Assembly: GCF_002078015.1 (NCBI RefSeq)
Contig: NZ_LWBP01000045.1
Span: forward strand, 157,467-221,466
DNA from: Niastella populi
GTDB taxonomy: Bacteria > Bacteroidota > Bacteroidia > Chitinophagales > Chitinophagaceae
DNA length: 64,000 nucleotides
Direction of reading: 5' to 3'
Below are positions 53,146 through 62,524 of the stretch, piece after piece. Below the pieces are notes generated by a model that saw only the letters and a list, made by a program, of their open reading frames with translations, had not been told where the DNA came from and searched no databases. Position 1 is the stretch's first letter. Each line of letters starts with the position of its first letter. Both the position numbers and the translations under genes were made by a program.

Positions 53146-54585
53146 ATGAACAAAGCTTGTCTTACTTTCTCCCTGGTTAGTTTTTTTACATTGTTTCAGC
53201 CTGGCAAATCAGTTGCCCAAACGAAAACCCCGCGGCCCAATATTATTTTTATTCTTGCCGATGATTTGGGGTATGGTGATCTGGGTTGCTATGGGCAGCA
53301 ATTGATCAAAACGCCTAATATCGATGCAATGGCAAAACAGGGATTGCGGTTTACGCAATTTTATGCCGGTACTGCCGTATGCGCCCCATCACGTTCCTCC
53401 CTGCTTACCGGTCAACATACCGGGCATACGCCTGTAAGAGGGAATAAAAGCGTAGAGCCGGAAGGACAGTGGCCAATTCCCGATTCGGCTATAACAATTG
53501 CCGAGGTACTTAAGAAAGGCGGATATACGACAGCAGATTTTGGAAAGTGGGGACTGGGGCCGGTTGCTTCAACCGGTGATCCTGTTAAACAGGGCTTCGA
53601 TCATTTCTTTGGTTATAATTGCCAGAGCAAAGCACATAACTACTATCCCGATCACTTATGGGAGAACAATACCCGTATTGATTTTGCCAGTAATACGCCG
53701 CAGCAGTTCACAGAATATTCTGCTGATCTTATACAGAAAAAGGCGCTTTCGTTTATTGAACAGCAGCAAAAAGATAAACCCTTCTTCCTGTATCTGTCTT
53801 ATACACTGCCGCATGCTGCGCTGCAGGGTCCCCATGACAGCCTGTTTGAGAAATATAAAAAGTTGTTTAACGAGCAACCTGTTGCTGTTGCAGCATGGAA
53901 TGGCAGGGGATATGCACCGCAGGCCTATCCCCACGCAACATATGCCGCCATGGTAAGCCGTTTGGATGCATACGTGGGACAGGTACTTCAAAAACTAAGG
54001 GAATCGGGTATCGATAAGAATACGCTGGTATTATTCTCAAGTGATAACGGCCCGCATAAAGAAGGCGGCAATGATCCTGACTATTTTAAAAGCAGTGGAC
54101 CGTTGCGGGGTATCAAACGCGATCTGTACGAAGGCGGCATCCGCGAACCAATGATCGCATGGTGGCCAGGTAAAATAAAAGCCGGCAGTACGTCTGATTA
54201 TACAGGCGCTTTCTGGGATTTACTGCCAACGTTTGCAGAACTGGCTAAACAACCACAACCCAAAAACATCGATGGCATTTCAATCGTTCCTGTTTTATTT
54301 GGGCAGAAGAATGCACCCTCGCATCCCTGGTTGTATTGGGAGTTTCATGAACAGGGAGGAAAACAGGCCGTACGCATGGGCAAGTGGAAAGGCGTTAAGT
54401 TAAATGCGGCCACCGATCCGGATGGGCCTATTGAATTGTATGACCTCCAAAAAGATGTTTCGGAGAAAAATAATCTTGCCGGCAAACATCCTGATGTTGT
54501 AGCCGAAATCAAAAAAATAATGCAGCAGCAACATCGTGAAAGTCCCGACTTTCCTTTGTTCACCTCGGCAGCAGCTGCCAATTAG
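53146..54585 (+). CDS. Periplasmic type I sulfatase
   Basis: 479 residues. Signal peptide (LTFSLVSFFTLFQPGKSVAQ), then the alkaline-phosphatase superfamily fold with metal motif NIIFILADDLGYGDLGCYG (about 32-50) and the active-site signature CAPSRSSLLTG (Cys79) that must be oxidised to formylglycine. Other motifs: GKWGLGP, VLFSSDNGPHKEGG and GIREPMIAWWPGKI. It hydrolyses sulfate esters, probably of glycans. The formylglycine-generating enzyme follows 23 bases later. Confidence 0.95.
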   Translation: MNKACLTFSLVSFFTLFQPGKSVAQTKTPRPNIIFILADDLGYGDLGCYGQQLIKTPNIDAMAKQGLRFTQFYAGTAVCAPSRSSLLTGQHTGHTPVRGNKSVEPEGQWPIPDSAITIAEVLKKGGYTTADFGKWGLGPVASTGDPVKQGFDHFFGYNCQSKAHNYYPDHLWENNTRIDFASNTPQQFTEYSADLIQKKALSFIEQQQKDKPFFLYLSYTLPHAALQGPHDSLFEKYKKLFNEQPVAVAAWNGRGYAPQAYPHATYAAMVSRLDAYVGQVLQKLRESGIDKNTLVLFSSDNGPHKEGGNDPDYFKSSGPLRGIKRDLYEGGIREPMIAWWPGKIKAGSTSDYTGAFWDLLPTFAELAKQPQPKNIDGISIVPVLFGQKNAPSHPWLYWEFHEQGGKQAVRMGKWKGVKLNAATDPDGPIELYDLQKDVSEKNNLAGKHPDVVAEIKKIMQQQHRESPDFPLFTSAAAAN

Positions 54586-54608
54586 CGAATGTTATTGATA
54601 AAGTGTAT

Positions 54609-55736
54609 ATGAATAAATTTTCCTGGCCCTGTGTATTGGTTGCTGTAGCATCATTTGCAGCGTGCAACCAAACCAGCGGTACAACAACCGCAAAGACAGC
54701 TGTTGCCCATGCCGACGATACGGTAATGTCGTGTACTTCAAATTTGCCGTCGCGTTTTGCCGTGAATACCTCCTCAGATTCCATTGTTGCCAGCGGTAAT
54801 AATTCATACGAAGGAATGGTAAAGATCCCCGGCGGTGATTTCTTAATGGGCGCCGCCGACAAAGAGGGGAGAACCGATGAGTATCCGCAACATGCTGTTC
54901 ATGTTGACGGCTTTTATATGGATGCTACCGAAGTAACGAATGCCATGTTCGCGCAATTTGTTAAAGCAACCGGTTATGTTACAACGGCTGAACGCAAACC
55001 CGACTGGGAAGAGTTAAAAAAACAATTGCCAGCCGGTACACCCAGGCCTGCTGACAGTTTGCTGGTAGCTGCTTCGCTGGTATTTACACCACCAGCCGGG
55101 GCTGTTCAATTGAATGACGTTAGCCAGTGGTGGCAATGGGTAAAAGGGGCCGACTGGAAACATCCGCAGGGCCCGGGCAGCAGCATTAAGGGTAAAGAAC
55201 ATTTCCCGGTGGTTCATGTATCGTGGGACGATGCCATGGCCTACGCAATATGGGCGGGTAAGCGTTTGCCCACCGAAGCAGAATGGGAGTGGGCGGCGAG
55301 GGCCGGGTTAACCAATAAGCCATTCACCTGGGGAACAGAACCTGTTGAAAAAGGAAAACCCAAAGCAAATATCTGGCAGGGCCATTTTCCCGATCGCAAT
55401 ACCGCAACTGATGGCTATGCCCGCGTGGCGCCGGTAAAATCATTTGCCGCCAACGCCTACGGATTATATGACATCGCGGGCAATGTGTGGGAGTGGTGCT
55501 CCGATTGGTACCGTTCAGATTCTTATACACAGTCAGGAACAAAAAAACTGATAAACCCCGCTGGCCCAGCTGCCAGTTATGATCCCGAAGAACCCACAGT
55601 GCCTAAAAGAGTAGTGCGCGGCGGTTCTTTTCTGTGCCATGCTTCCTATTGTGCCAGTTACCGGGTATCGGCACGTATGAAAACATCACCCGATACAGGT
55701 TTGGAACATACCGGATTTCGTTGTGTAAAAAATTAA
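54609..55736 (+). CDS. Formylglycine-generating enzyme (SUMF1-type) lipoprotein
   Basis: 375 residues. Lipoprotein signal (FSWPCVLVAVASFAACNQTSG), then the FGE-sulfatase fold: MVKIPGGDFLMGAADKEGRTDEYPQHAVHVDGFYMDATEVTNAMFAQFVKATGY, EHFPVVHVSWDDAMAYAIWAGKRLPTEAEWEWAARAG and the C-terminal RGGSFLCHASYCASYRVSAR. The two Cys (about 343 and 348 from the ATG at 54609) are spaced like the copper-binding pair of active FGEs, so this copy looks catalytic and O2-dependent. It would activate the adjacent sulfatase after export. Starts at the ATG at 54609; a GTG two codons earlier is possible. Confidence 0.94.
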   Translation: MNKFSWPCVLVAVASFAACNQTSGTTTAKTAVAHADDTVMSCTSNLPSRFAVNTSSDSIVASGNNSYEGMVKIPGGDFLMGAADKEGRTDEYPQHAVHVDGFYMDATEVTNAMFAQFVKATGYVTTAERKPDWEELKKQLPAGTPRPADSLLVAASLVFTPPAGAVQLNDVSQWWQWVKGADWKHPQGPGSSIKGKEHFPVVHVSWDDAMAYAIWAGKRLPTEAEWEWAARAGLTNKPFTWGTEPVEKGKPKANIWQGHFPDRNTATDGYARVAPVKSFAANAYGLYDIAGNVWEWCSDWYRSDSYTQSGTKKLINPAGPAASYDPEEPTVPKRVVRGGSFLCHASYCASYRVSARMKTSPDTGLEHTGFRCVKN

Positions 55737-56081
55737 AGCAGCACTTCTTTCATATGTAAAGTAGCTATGCATTTAAAGAATGCATGCTGATGACCGTTCG
55801 TTCTTCTTCAACCCAAAATACATTTTAGTACCGCTGTATTACTGCGCTGCGATTAATGAAACGTCATGGAAAAATTTTCATTACAATATACAGGGTAATG
55901 AAAATGTTGCTGTGGTAATTTCCATCTTGCCAAAACTCAATTAAATTTTCACATAAAAATTAATGCATTTTTACTTTACCTGTTAAAAGCAGTAATTGCG
56001 CAGATAACCAATTATTTCTGTGCAATATTTCCTTTCTTTTACCCGGATTTGAGAAAAAAATATATGAGGCTGTATCTTTTT
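55737..56081. other. Intergenic region upstream of GH92 gene
   Basis: No gene. AT-rich. It separates the sulfatase/FGE pair from the GH92/LacI pair and carries the latter's promoter, described separately. Confidence 0.5.
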
Positions 56082-56089
56082 TAATTTTG
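56082..56089 (+). promoter_or_regulatory. Bacteroidota -7 box of GH92 gene
   Basis: TAATTTTG matches TAnnTTTG, with a predicted transcription start near 56096. The likely operator at 56107-56121 follows. Confidence 0.5.
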
Positions 56090-56106
56090 CAAAATCGTTT
56101 TAGAAG

Positions 56107-56121
56107 TGTAACATTGTTACA
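56107..56121. promoter_or_regulatory. Candidate LacI-family operator
   Basis: TGTAACA T TGTTACA: perfect 7-base arms around one base, 18 bases after the -7 box and 22 bases before the GH92 start codon. Such a position would block transcription. The LacI-type regulator encoded just after the GH92 gene is the natural candidate (inference). LacI operators often have an even centre, so the match is not typical. Confidence 0.5.
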
Positions 56122-56143
56122 AATTTACTAGTACTGACACATT

Positions 56144-58462
56144 ATGAGTACAATTAAATTATCTGATTTCATGAGAGTTTTTATTTGCTTCGCCATCGCT
56201 TTTTCCAGCTTATTCTCTTCGGCCCAAACGGATCACAATTCCATTGAACCCGTAGATTATGTTAACCCGTTGATGGGCACAGATTCCAAACCCGGACTTT
56301 CTAACGGAAATACTTATCCAGCCATCGCACTTCCCTGGGGTATGAATTTTTGGGTACCTCAAACCAACACTATGGGTAATGGCTGGACGTACCAGTATGG
56401 AGCCGACAAGATCCGCGGGTTTAAACAAACCCATCAGCCTTCTCCGTGGATAAATGATTATGGGCAGTTCAGTATAATGCCGGTAACGAAAAAAATGAAT
56501 TTCGACCAGGATAAGCGCGCCAGTTGGTTTTCGCATAAAACAGAAAAGTCAACGCCGTATTATTACAGTGTTTACCTGGCCGATCCCGATGTAACTGCGG
56601 AAATTACGCCAACGGAAAGGGCCGCCCAACTACGTTTTACGTTTCCGGCGTGCGACAGTTCTTTTATTGTTGTAGATGCTTTCGATAAAGGCTCGTACAT
56701 TAAGATCATTCCCGCTGAAAGAAAGATCATTGGTTATTCTTCAGCCAACAGCGGCGGCGTGCCTTCGGGTTTCAAAAATTACTTCGTTGTTTATTTCGAT
56801 AAAGATTTCACCATAGCGCATACCTGGCACGAGAAAACACTGGCCACGGATACGCTCGAGTACAAGGCCGGGCATACCGGGGCCATCATTGGTTTTAAAA
56901 CTGCAAAAGGCGAAAAGGTACATGTAAGAACAGCTTCTTCATTTATCAGTTTTGAGCAGGCAGAATTAAATGCCAAAAGAGAGCTGGGAAATGATTCTTT
57001 CGACAATACCTGTAAAAAGGGCCGCCAGATCTGGAACCGCGAGCTCAGTCGCCTGATGGCTGAGGGTGGTACACCCGACCAGTTGCAAACATTTTATTCC
57101 TGTTTGTACCGGGTGCTGTTGTTTCCGCGTAAATTTTACGAGTACAACCAGGCCAATGAAATAGTACATTATAGTCCGTACAATGGTCAGGTTTTACCAG
57201 GTTATATGTTTACCGACAATGGCTTTTGGGATACGTTCAGGGCTGTATTTCCTTTCTTCACGCTGGTATATCCGACGTTGAACAGCCAGATCATGCAGGG
57301 CCTTGTTAATACTTACAAAGAAAGCGGCTGGCTACCTGAGTGGGCAAGCCCCGGCCATCGTGATTGTATGATCGGTTCCAACTCGGCATCATTGATCGCA
57401 GATTCATACATTAAAGGAATTCGTGGATACGATATCAACACCCTGTATGAGGCCATTTTAAAGAATACTGAAAATGAAGGTCCGCTTACTTCTGTAGGAA
57501 GAAAAGGTGTTAAATATTATAATGAACTGGGGTATGTACCATATGACGTAAAGATCAACGAAAATGCGGCCCGTACACTCGAATATGCTTATGACGATTT
57601 CACTATTTATCAACTGGCAAAAAAATTGAACCGCCCCAAAGAGGAGATCGACCGTTTTGCTGCCCGTTGTATGAATTACCGCAATTTGTTCGATAGCTCA
57701 ACGTTGTTGATGCGCGGTAAAAATAAAGATGGCCGTTTTCAGTCGCCGTTCAATCCATATAAATGGGGCGATGCATTTACGGAAGGCAACAGTTATCATT
57801 ATACCTGGAGCGTTTTTCACGATGTACAGGGGCTGGCCAACCTGATGGGCGGATCGAAGATGTTTACAAAAATGCTTGATACGGTATTTGCCCTGCCACC
57901 GGTATTCGACGAAAGTTATTATGGCGGCGTTATACATGAGATCCGCGAAATGCAGATCATGAATATGGGACAATATGCACATGGTAACCAGCCCATTCAG
58001 CATATGATCTATTTATACAATTATGCCGGTCAGCCCTGGAAAACGCAATATTGGATCAGGCAGGTGATGGATAAATTATATCATGCTACGCCCGATGGAT
58101 ATTGTGGTGATGAGGATAACGGGCAAACTTCAGCCTGGTATGTATTTTCAGCCATGGGTTTCTATCCGGTTTGTCCGGGTACTACCCAGTACGTTTTTGG
58201 AACGCCGTTGTTCCGTAAAATGACGCTCACCCTCGAAAATGGCAAAAAGCTGGTAATACAGGCGCCTGGAACCGACAGGAACACATATTATATTCACAAT
58301 ATTTCACTAAACGGAGTTGCGCATACGAAGAATTGGATCGATCATAGTCAGTTACAGAAAGGAGGCACATTATTGTACGATGTAAAGAAGGCGCCTTCTC
58401 AAACCAGAGGAACAACACAGGCAGCATTTCCGTTTTCTTTATCACCGGCTTTAACCAGATAA
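56144..58462 (+). CDS. GH92 family exo-alpha-mannosidase
   Basis: 772 residues. Signal peptide (RVFICFAIAFSSLFSSAQ; the ATG at 56171 would remove the first nine residues) then VDYVNPLMGTDSKPGLSNGNTYPAIALPWGMNFWVPQT, RGFKQTHQPSPWINDYGQFSIMP, WDTFRAVFPFFTLVYPT, FNPYKWGDAFTEGNSYHYTWSVFHD, GNQPIQHMIYLYNYAGQPWKTQ and YPVCPGTTQYVFGTPLF. These are GH92 hallmark segments. Calcium-dependent enzymes of this family remove mannose from N-glycans and fungal mannans. Exported to the periplasm. Co-transcribed with the LacI regulator 9 bases downstream. Confidence 0.96.
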   Translation: MSTIKLSDFMRVFICFAIAFSSLFSSAQTDHNSIEPVDYVNPLMGTDSKPGLSNGNTYPAIALPWGMNFWVPQTNTMGNGWTYQYGADKIRGFKQTHQPSPWINDYGQFSIMPVTKKMNFDQDKRASWFSHKTEKSTPYYYSVYLADPDVTAEITPTERAAQLRFTFPACDSSFIVVDAFDKGSYIKIIPAERKIIGYSSANSGGVPSGFKNYFVVYFDKDFTIAHTWHEKTLATDTLEYKAGHTGAIIGFKTAKGEKVHVRTASSFISFEQAELNAKRELGNDSFDNTCKKGRQIWNRELSRLMAEGGTPDQLQTFYSCLYRVLLFPRKFYEYNQANEIVHYSPYNGQVLPGYMFTDNGFWDTFRAVFPFFTLVYPTLNSQIMQGLVNTYKESGWLPEWASPGHRDCMIGSNSASLIADSYIKGIRGYDINTLYEAILKNTENEGPLTSVGRKGVKYYNELGYVPYDVKINENAARTLEYAYDDFTIYQLAKKLNRPKEEIDRFAARCMNYRNLFDSSTLLMRGKNKDGRFQSPFNPYKWGDAFTEGNSYHYTWSVFHDVQGLANLMGGSKMFTKMLDTVFALPPVFDESYYGGVIHEIREMQIMNMGQYAHGNQPIQHMIYLYNYAGQPWKTQYWIRQVMDKLYHATPDGYCGDEDNGQTSAWYVFSAMGFYPVCPGTTQYVFGTPLFRKMTLTLENGKKLVIQAPGTDRNTYYIHNISLNGVAHTKNWIDHSQLQKGGTLLYDVKKAPSQTRGTTQAAFPFSLSPALTR

Positions 58463-58471
58463 GATAACCGT

Positions 58472-59488
58472 ATGAAAAAAGTATCGATAAAGGATATTGC
58501 CTCCATGGCGGGAGTGGCATCATCAACCGTGTCATTTGTATTGAACGGTAAAGCGCGCAAAATGCGCATTAGTGAAACCGTTGAAAAGCGTGTGCTTGAA
58601 GTTGCCCGCAATGCAGGTTATTATCCTAACCAGCTTGCCATAAGTTTACGAACAGGCAAATCAAAAACCCTCGGACTTATTGTTGAGAACATCGGCAACA
58701 TCTTTTTTGCCACTTTGGCAAAAACCATTGAAGAAGAAGCCGAGCAATATGGTTACCGGGTGGTGTATTGCAGTACGGAAAATAATGCTTCAAAAGGTAA
58801 AGAGTTGATCAATATGCTGTCGCAAAGGCAGGTAGACGGATACCTGATAACCCCTGCGCCGCATATGGAAGAAGATATTCAACAACTGGTTCAGTTGCAA
58901 AGGCCCGTTGTTTTAATTGACCGTTATTTACCTGCTGTGGAAGCCTCTCATGTATTGGTAAACAATGCTGAGGCGGTAGCGCAGGGAATGGCGCATTTGT
59001 TTGCGCAGGGCTATAAAGAAATTGGGTTCGTAACGGTTGACCTCGACGTTATGCAAATGGAGCAACGGCTCGATGGGTATATCGGTGCGCTCAGCAAAGA
59101 GGGTATCCGGCTGAACAAAGACATCATCCTGAAAGTTCCTTATACTCATCAACGCGATGAAGCGGTGGAGCTCATCGCTTCTTTATTGAAGAACAATCCC
59201 CAGTTGGAAGCGCTGTTCTTTGCAACCAACTACCTGGGTATACTTGGTCTCGAAAGCATCAACCGCCTGAAAATGGCGATCCCGGAAGACATAGCTGTAA
59301 TAAGTTTCGATGACCACGATATTTTCAGGTTATATCCTCCCGGTATTACAAGTATTCAGCAACCGGTGGAAGCAATTGCAAAAAAAGCTGTGGCGTTGTT
59401 GATGGAACAATGTGAAAACACAGAAAGTATTTTTCCCAAAGCGGAGGTTGAGCTGGCCGCAAAACTGATTGTGAGAGGTTCTACCTGA
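58472..59488 (+). CDS. LacI family transcriptional regulator
   Basis: 338 residues. HTH at 1-50 (KKVSIKDIASMAGVASSTVSFVLNGKARKMRI), the hinge ARNAGYYPNQLAISLRTGKSKTLGLIV, and a periplasmic-binding-type effector domain (about 60-335; PVVLIDRY, FATNYLGILGLESINRL, DIAVISFDDHDIFRLYPPGITSIQQP). It probably represses the GH92 gene through the palindrome at 56107-56121 and responds to a mannose-type sugar (inference from context). Confidence 0.95.
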   Translation: MKKVSIKDIASMAGVASSTVSFVLNGKARKMRISETVEKRVLEVARNAGYYPNQLAISLRTGKSKTLGLIVENIGNIFFATLAKTIEEEAEQYGYRVVYCSTENNASKGKELINMLSQRQVDGYLITPAPHMEEDIQQLVQLQRPVVLIDRYLPAVEASHVLVNNAEAVAQGMAHLFAQGYKEIGFVTVDLDVMQMEQRLDGYIGALSKEGIRLNKDIILKVPYTHQRDEAVELIASLLKNNPQLEALFFATNYLGILGLESINRLKMAIPEDIAVISFDDHDIFRLYPPGITSIQQPVEAIAKKAVALLMEQCENTESIFPKAEVELAAKLIVRGST

Positions 59489-59523
59489 TTGGTTAAACCC
59501 CTGCTTTCTCAAATATTTTTTAT

Positions 59524-59564
59524 TTGCCAGGTTGATGCGGATGCATGGGCCTGGCAATTTTTTT
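59524..59564 (+). terminator. Intrinsic terminator of GH92-lacI operon
   Basis: Stem TTGCCAGG (59524-59531) with CCTGGCAA (59550-59557) and an 18-base loop, followed by TTTTTTT. On the minus strand it also has an A-rich/T-rich flank, so it may serve the convergent histidine kinase. Confidence 0.8.
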
Positions 59565-61641
59565 AATGCTCAACGGGCAATATGACTGTAAATGCAGCGC
59601 CCTGGCCGGGTTCGCTTTTAGCGATAATAATTCCTTCATGATGGTCGACTATCTTTTTGCACAAGGCCAGTCCAATTCCGGTGCCGCTGTAGCTGCGCTG
59701 GTTATTCAACCTTTGAAATATTACAAAGATCTGCTCTGTATGTTGTTGTTCGAAACCGATACCATTATCCTGAAATACCAGTTGAACATACGGTTTGTCT
59801 TCAATTAATCGAGGGTGCTCCTTTACCTCTTCGCGGTTAAGGGTGCGGGCGGTTATTGCGATTGCAGGAGCTGTTTCCGAAAATTTTAATGAGTTACTGA
59901 TCAGGTTGGCAAAAAGCTGGTGTAGTTGCAGGGGTATGCCTTTTATGGTGGGCAATTCGGAATAGTTTATTACCGCTTTTTTTTGTTCAATCAGCAACTC
60001 ATAATCAGACAGCACATCTTTAAGAACTTTGTTCAGATCGGTTTTTATGAATTGTTCTACGGTTTTGGTGAGCCGCGAATAGTTCAATACGTCATTAATG
60101 AGCGTTGACATTCGTTTGGCAGAAATATATATTTTGTTGAAATACTTTTCAGACATTTCCCTGTCGTGCAGGTGATCTTTAACCATATCTGCAAAGGTTT
60201 GTATCTTTCGCAATGGTTCCTGAAGGTCGTGGCTGGCTATATAGGCAAACTGCTCCAGCTCATGATTCGATTTTTCAAGTTCTTCATTTGAGGTCAGTAG
60301 CTCACGCGTACGTGCGAGCACCATATTTTCCAGTTCTTCCTTGGCTTTTTTTTGATCGGTGATGTCCAGTACGGTGCCAAGCAGTCGCACCGGTGTATGT
60401 TTTTTATCATATATGGTGGTACCATTTACCCTTAGCCACCGCTCTTTATTGTCGTTTCTGATAACCCGGGCTTCGTAAGAAATATTACCTGTTTTTAATG
60501 CGTTCAAAAATGCCTGTTCAACCATGGTGCGATCGGCAGGATGCACCATTTGCATAAACATGGCTTTACTCCATTGTACTGTTTTCGAATAACCCAGTAT
60601 CTTCCGGTGTTCTGATGATGTAGTGGTCAATCCCGTAGTAAGATCGAGGTCCCACATGCCCATTTCGGCAATCTCCACAGCCAGGCGCAGGCGTTCTTCG
60701 CTAACCCGTATCTTATCTTCGCTTTCTCGAATGCGTTGTACTATTCTTTTTTGAGCGGTTATATCACGCGCTATTTTTGAAGCGCCGATAATGACACCTT
60801 TATTGTTCTTTACCGGGGAAATACTTAAAGAGATATCAAGCAAACGGCCATCTTTGGTAATGCGTTTTGTTTCAAAATGGTCAATTCGTTCACCTCTTTT
60901 GAGCCGCTCAAGTATTTGCGGCTCTTCATCCAGCCTGTCATCGGGAACTATGCGGGTGATAGGAGTTCCTATCATTTCATGGGAAGTATAGCCAAAGATC
61001 CTTTCTGCGCTGTTGTTCCAACTGGTTATAGTGCCATCTAACGTTTTACTGATAATAGCATCGTCAGACGATTGTATAATTGCTGCAAAATGCCCGTTTC
61101 GTTCCTCGATGTTTTTACGCTCGGTTATATCTACCAGCATATTGACGGCGCCAATAATTTTGCCGGCAGCATTTACGAAGGGCCTCGGATAAGGCATAAT
61201 ATGCCGTATCTGTCCGTCGGGGCGTTCAATTACTATCTCTACATTATCTATTTCCCTTCCTTCTTTCAATGCAATAGCCATCGGACTTTCATCCTGCGTC
61301 ATAGGAGTTCCATCAACGTGAAATGCTTTCCAGAATCCGCACCATACATCTTTTCCGGTTTCCGGCTCCTGGCCCCATAGATCCGCTGCGGCTTTGTTGT
61401 AGGTAGTGATATATCCTTCTGCGTCGCAGATATAAATGGCGGCAGGTAGTGCCTGTATAAGTTGCTGGTACCGCGCCTCAATTTCTTTACAATCTTCAGC
61501 TGTTTGTCCTGTATCGGTTGTAATGAAACCAGCCTTTCTTTCTTTATTGCGAAAGCGTGAGGGGGATTTTTTTTCCGGGGAAGTTGCGGATACGGGTGGG
61601 GCATTGGTGTCAGCTTTATTTATTCTTTTTGACTGAGGCAT
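59563..61641 (-). CDS. PAS-domain sensor histidine kinase
   Basis: 692 residues without membrane segments, so cytoplasmic. Three PAS/PAC units are seen at about 60-175 (LPAAIYICDAEGYITTYNKAA), 185-300 (DDAIISKTLDGTITSWNNSAERIFGY) and 315-430, then a coiled linker, HisKA with the phospho-acceptor H in IASHDLQEPLRKIQ (about 475), and HATPase_c with N box (HQLFANLISNSLKF), G1 (DNGIGFE) and G2 (GTGIGLAL). Resembles the phytochrome-type kinases of Bacteroidota but lacks a GAF chromophore domain. Upstream palindrome ACGTACGTACGT at 61664-61675. No cognate regulator adjacent; the receiver-CRP at 62525 is nearest. Confidence 0.95.
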   Translation of the reverse strand: MPQSKRINKADTNAPPVSATSPEKKSPSRFRNKERKAGFITTDTGQTAEDCKEIEARYQQLIQALPAAIYICDAEGYITTYNKAAADLWGQEPETGKDVWCGFWKAFHVDGTPMTQDESPMAIALKEGREIDNVEIVIERPDGQIRHIMPYPRPFVNAAGKIIGAVNMLVDITERKNIEERNGHFAAIIQSSDDAIISKTLDGTITSWNNSAERIFGYTSHEMIGTPITRIVPDDRLDEEPQILERLKRGERIDHFETKRITKDGRLLDISLSISPVKNNKGVIIGASKIARDITAQKRIVQRIRESEDKIRVSEERLRLAVEIAEMGMWDLDLTTGLTTTSSEHRKILGYSKTVQWSKAMFMQMVHPADRTMVEQAFLNALKTGNISYEARVIRNDNKERWLRVNGTTIYDKKHTPVRLLGTVLDITDQKKAKEELENMVLARTRELLTSNEELEKSNHELEQFAYIASHDLQEPLRKIQTFADMVKDHLHDREMSEKYFNKIYISAKRMSTLINDVLNYSRLTKTVEQFIKTDLNKVLKDVLSDYELLIEQKKAVINYSELPTIKGIPLQLHQLFANLISNSLKFSETAPAIAITARTLNREEVKEHPRLIEDKPYVQLVFQDNGIGFEQQHTEQIFVIFQRLNNQRSYSGTGIGLALCKKIVDHHEGIIIAKSEPGQGAAFTVILPVEH

Positions 61642-61663
61642 TTCTTTTGATTTCTTATTTATG

Positions 61664-61675
61664 ACGTACGTACGT
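61664..61675. promoter_or_regulatory. ACGTACGTACGT palindrome upstream of kinase
   Basis: A 12-base self-complementary element 23 bases before the kinase start codon. Contains the same TACGTA core as the pair at 48692-48707. Candidate operator; no direct evidence. Confidence 0.35.
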
Positions 61676-61837
61676 TATATGATTTTAAAAATCTATGCCA
61701 CCCTGCCGGCTGTTGGTTGGTAGATGTAAGTTGCTGTGTTATAATTAGTTTTGAAAATAAGTTCCGCTTCTACAATTGATTTAAAAATGGGGTGAAATGG
61801 GGTGATGAGAATCAGTTTTAAATAAAGCCCATGCCAT

Positions 61838-61845
61838 TAACTTTG
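61838..61845 (+). promoter_or_regulatory. Bacteroidota -7 box of YtxH gene
   Basis: TAACTTTG matches TAnnTTTG, 53 bases before the ATG at 61899. A TTTT at about 61816-61819 lies 18-19 bases upstream, a plausible -33 position. Confidence 0.45.
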
Positions 61846-61898
61846 TATGGTAGCATATTGATTTTGTCATTTGTTATTAAACTTTAAAAAAAAAATAT

Positions 61899-62123
61899 AT
61901 GAACAACGGAAGTAAAGTATTGACAGCTTTAATAGCAGGAGCGGCTGTAGGCGCAATTTTAGGCGTTTTATTTGCTCCCGACAAGGGTTCTGAAACACGT
62001 AAAAAGATCAATGAGGAAGGAAAGAAAATGTCTGATGCTTTAAAGGATAAGTATAACCAGATGAAAGAAAAGATGAATGCCGTTAAGGATGATATGGAGC
62101 AAAAGCATGAACCTTTCGCGTAA
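61899..62123 (+). CDS. YtxH domain small membrane protein
   Basis: 74 residues: one Gly/Ala-rich membrane segment ([21 protein letters not shown], about 6-26) followed by [10 protein letters not shown] and a charged helical tail ([21 protein letters not shown]). This is the YtxH/GvpP-like layout of stress-related membrane proteins. In one operon with the holin-like gene 27 bases downstream, a gene pair often seen in Bacteroidota. Confidence 0.9.
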   Translation: MNNGSKVLTALIAGAAVGAILGVLFAPDKGSETRKKINEEGKKMSDALKDKYNQMKEKMNAVKDDMEQKHEPFA

Positions 62124-62150
62124 AGCAGTAATGAAAATAACACAGGCTGT

Positions 62151-62504
62151 ATGAATGAAACATTTGAAAAAATAGAAGGGTTAACCGACCACGTTAAGGA
62201 TTATGTGAATACGAGAATTGAGATAACCAAGCTGCGCATTGCCGAAAAAACATCCCAGGTTGTAGGAAATGTGATTGCGGTAATTATTGTAGTCATATTA
62301 TTTCTTTTCGTGGTCGTTTTCGGAAGTTTAGCCGGTGCCTGGGCGCTGAGCGATCTGATTGGTAAGCGATATGCCGGCTTTCTGATCGTTGCCGGGTTTT
62401 ATTTGTTGCTGGGAATAGTTGTATGGGCTGCCAGAGGCCGGTTGATACGTTTTCCCGTCATGAATGCACTGGTAAAGATGTTACATAAGAAGGACGACGG
62501 GTAA
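62151..62504 (+). CDS. Phage holin family (PF07332-like) membrane protein
   Basis: 117 residues: N-terminal amphipathic helix (IEGLTDHVKDYVNTRIEITKLRIAEKTSQ), then two membrane segments (NVIAVIIVVILFLFVVVFGSLAGAWALS and AGFLIVAGFYLLLGIVVWAA) and a short basic tail. This is the 'phage_holin_3_6' type found in many non-phage loci with YtxH; probably a membrane or stress protein, not a lysis protein. Convergent with the receiver-CRP gene. Confidence 0.88.
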   Translation: MNETFEKIEGLTDHVKDYVNTRIEITKLRIAEKTSQVVGNVIAVIIVVILFLFVVVFGSLAGAWALSDLIGKRYAGFLIVAGFYLLLGIVVWAARGRLIRFPVMNALVKMLHKKDDG

Positions 62505-62524
62505 TTCGGCTGGCCTGCATTTGT

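Noticed and set aside
62151..62504. Prophage lysis cassette
   Set aside because: The holin-type protein stands beside YtxH with no phage genes; this pair is common in non-phage contexts.
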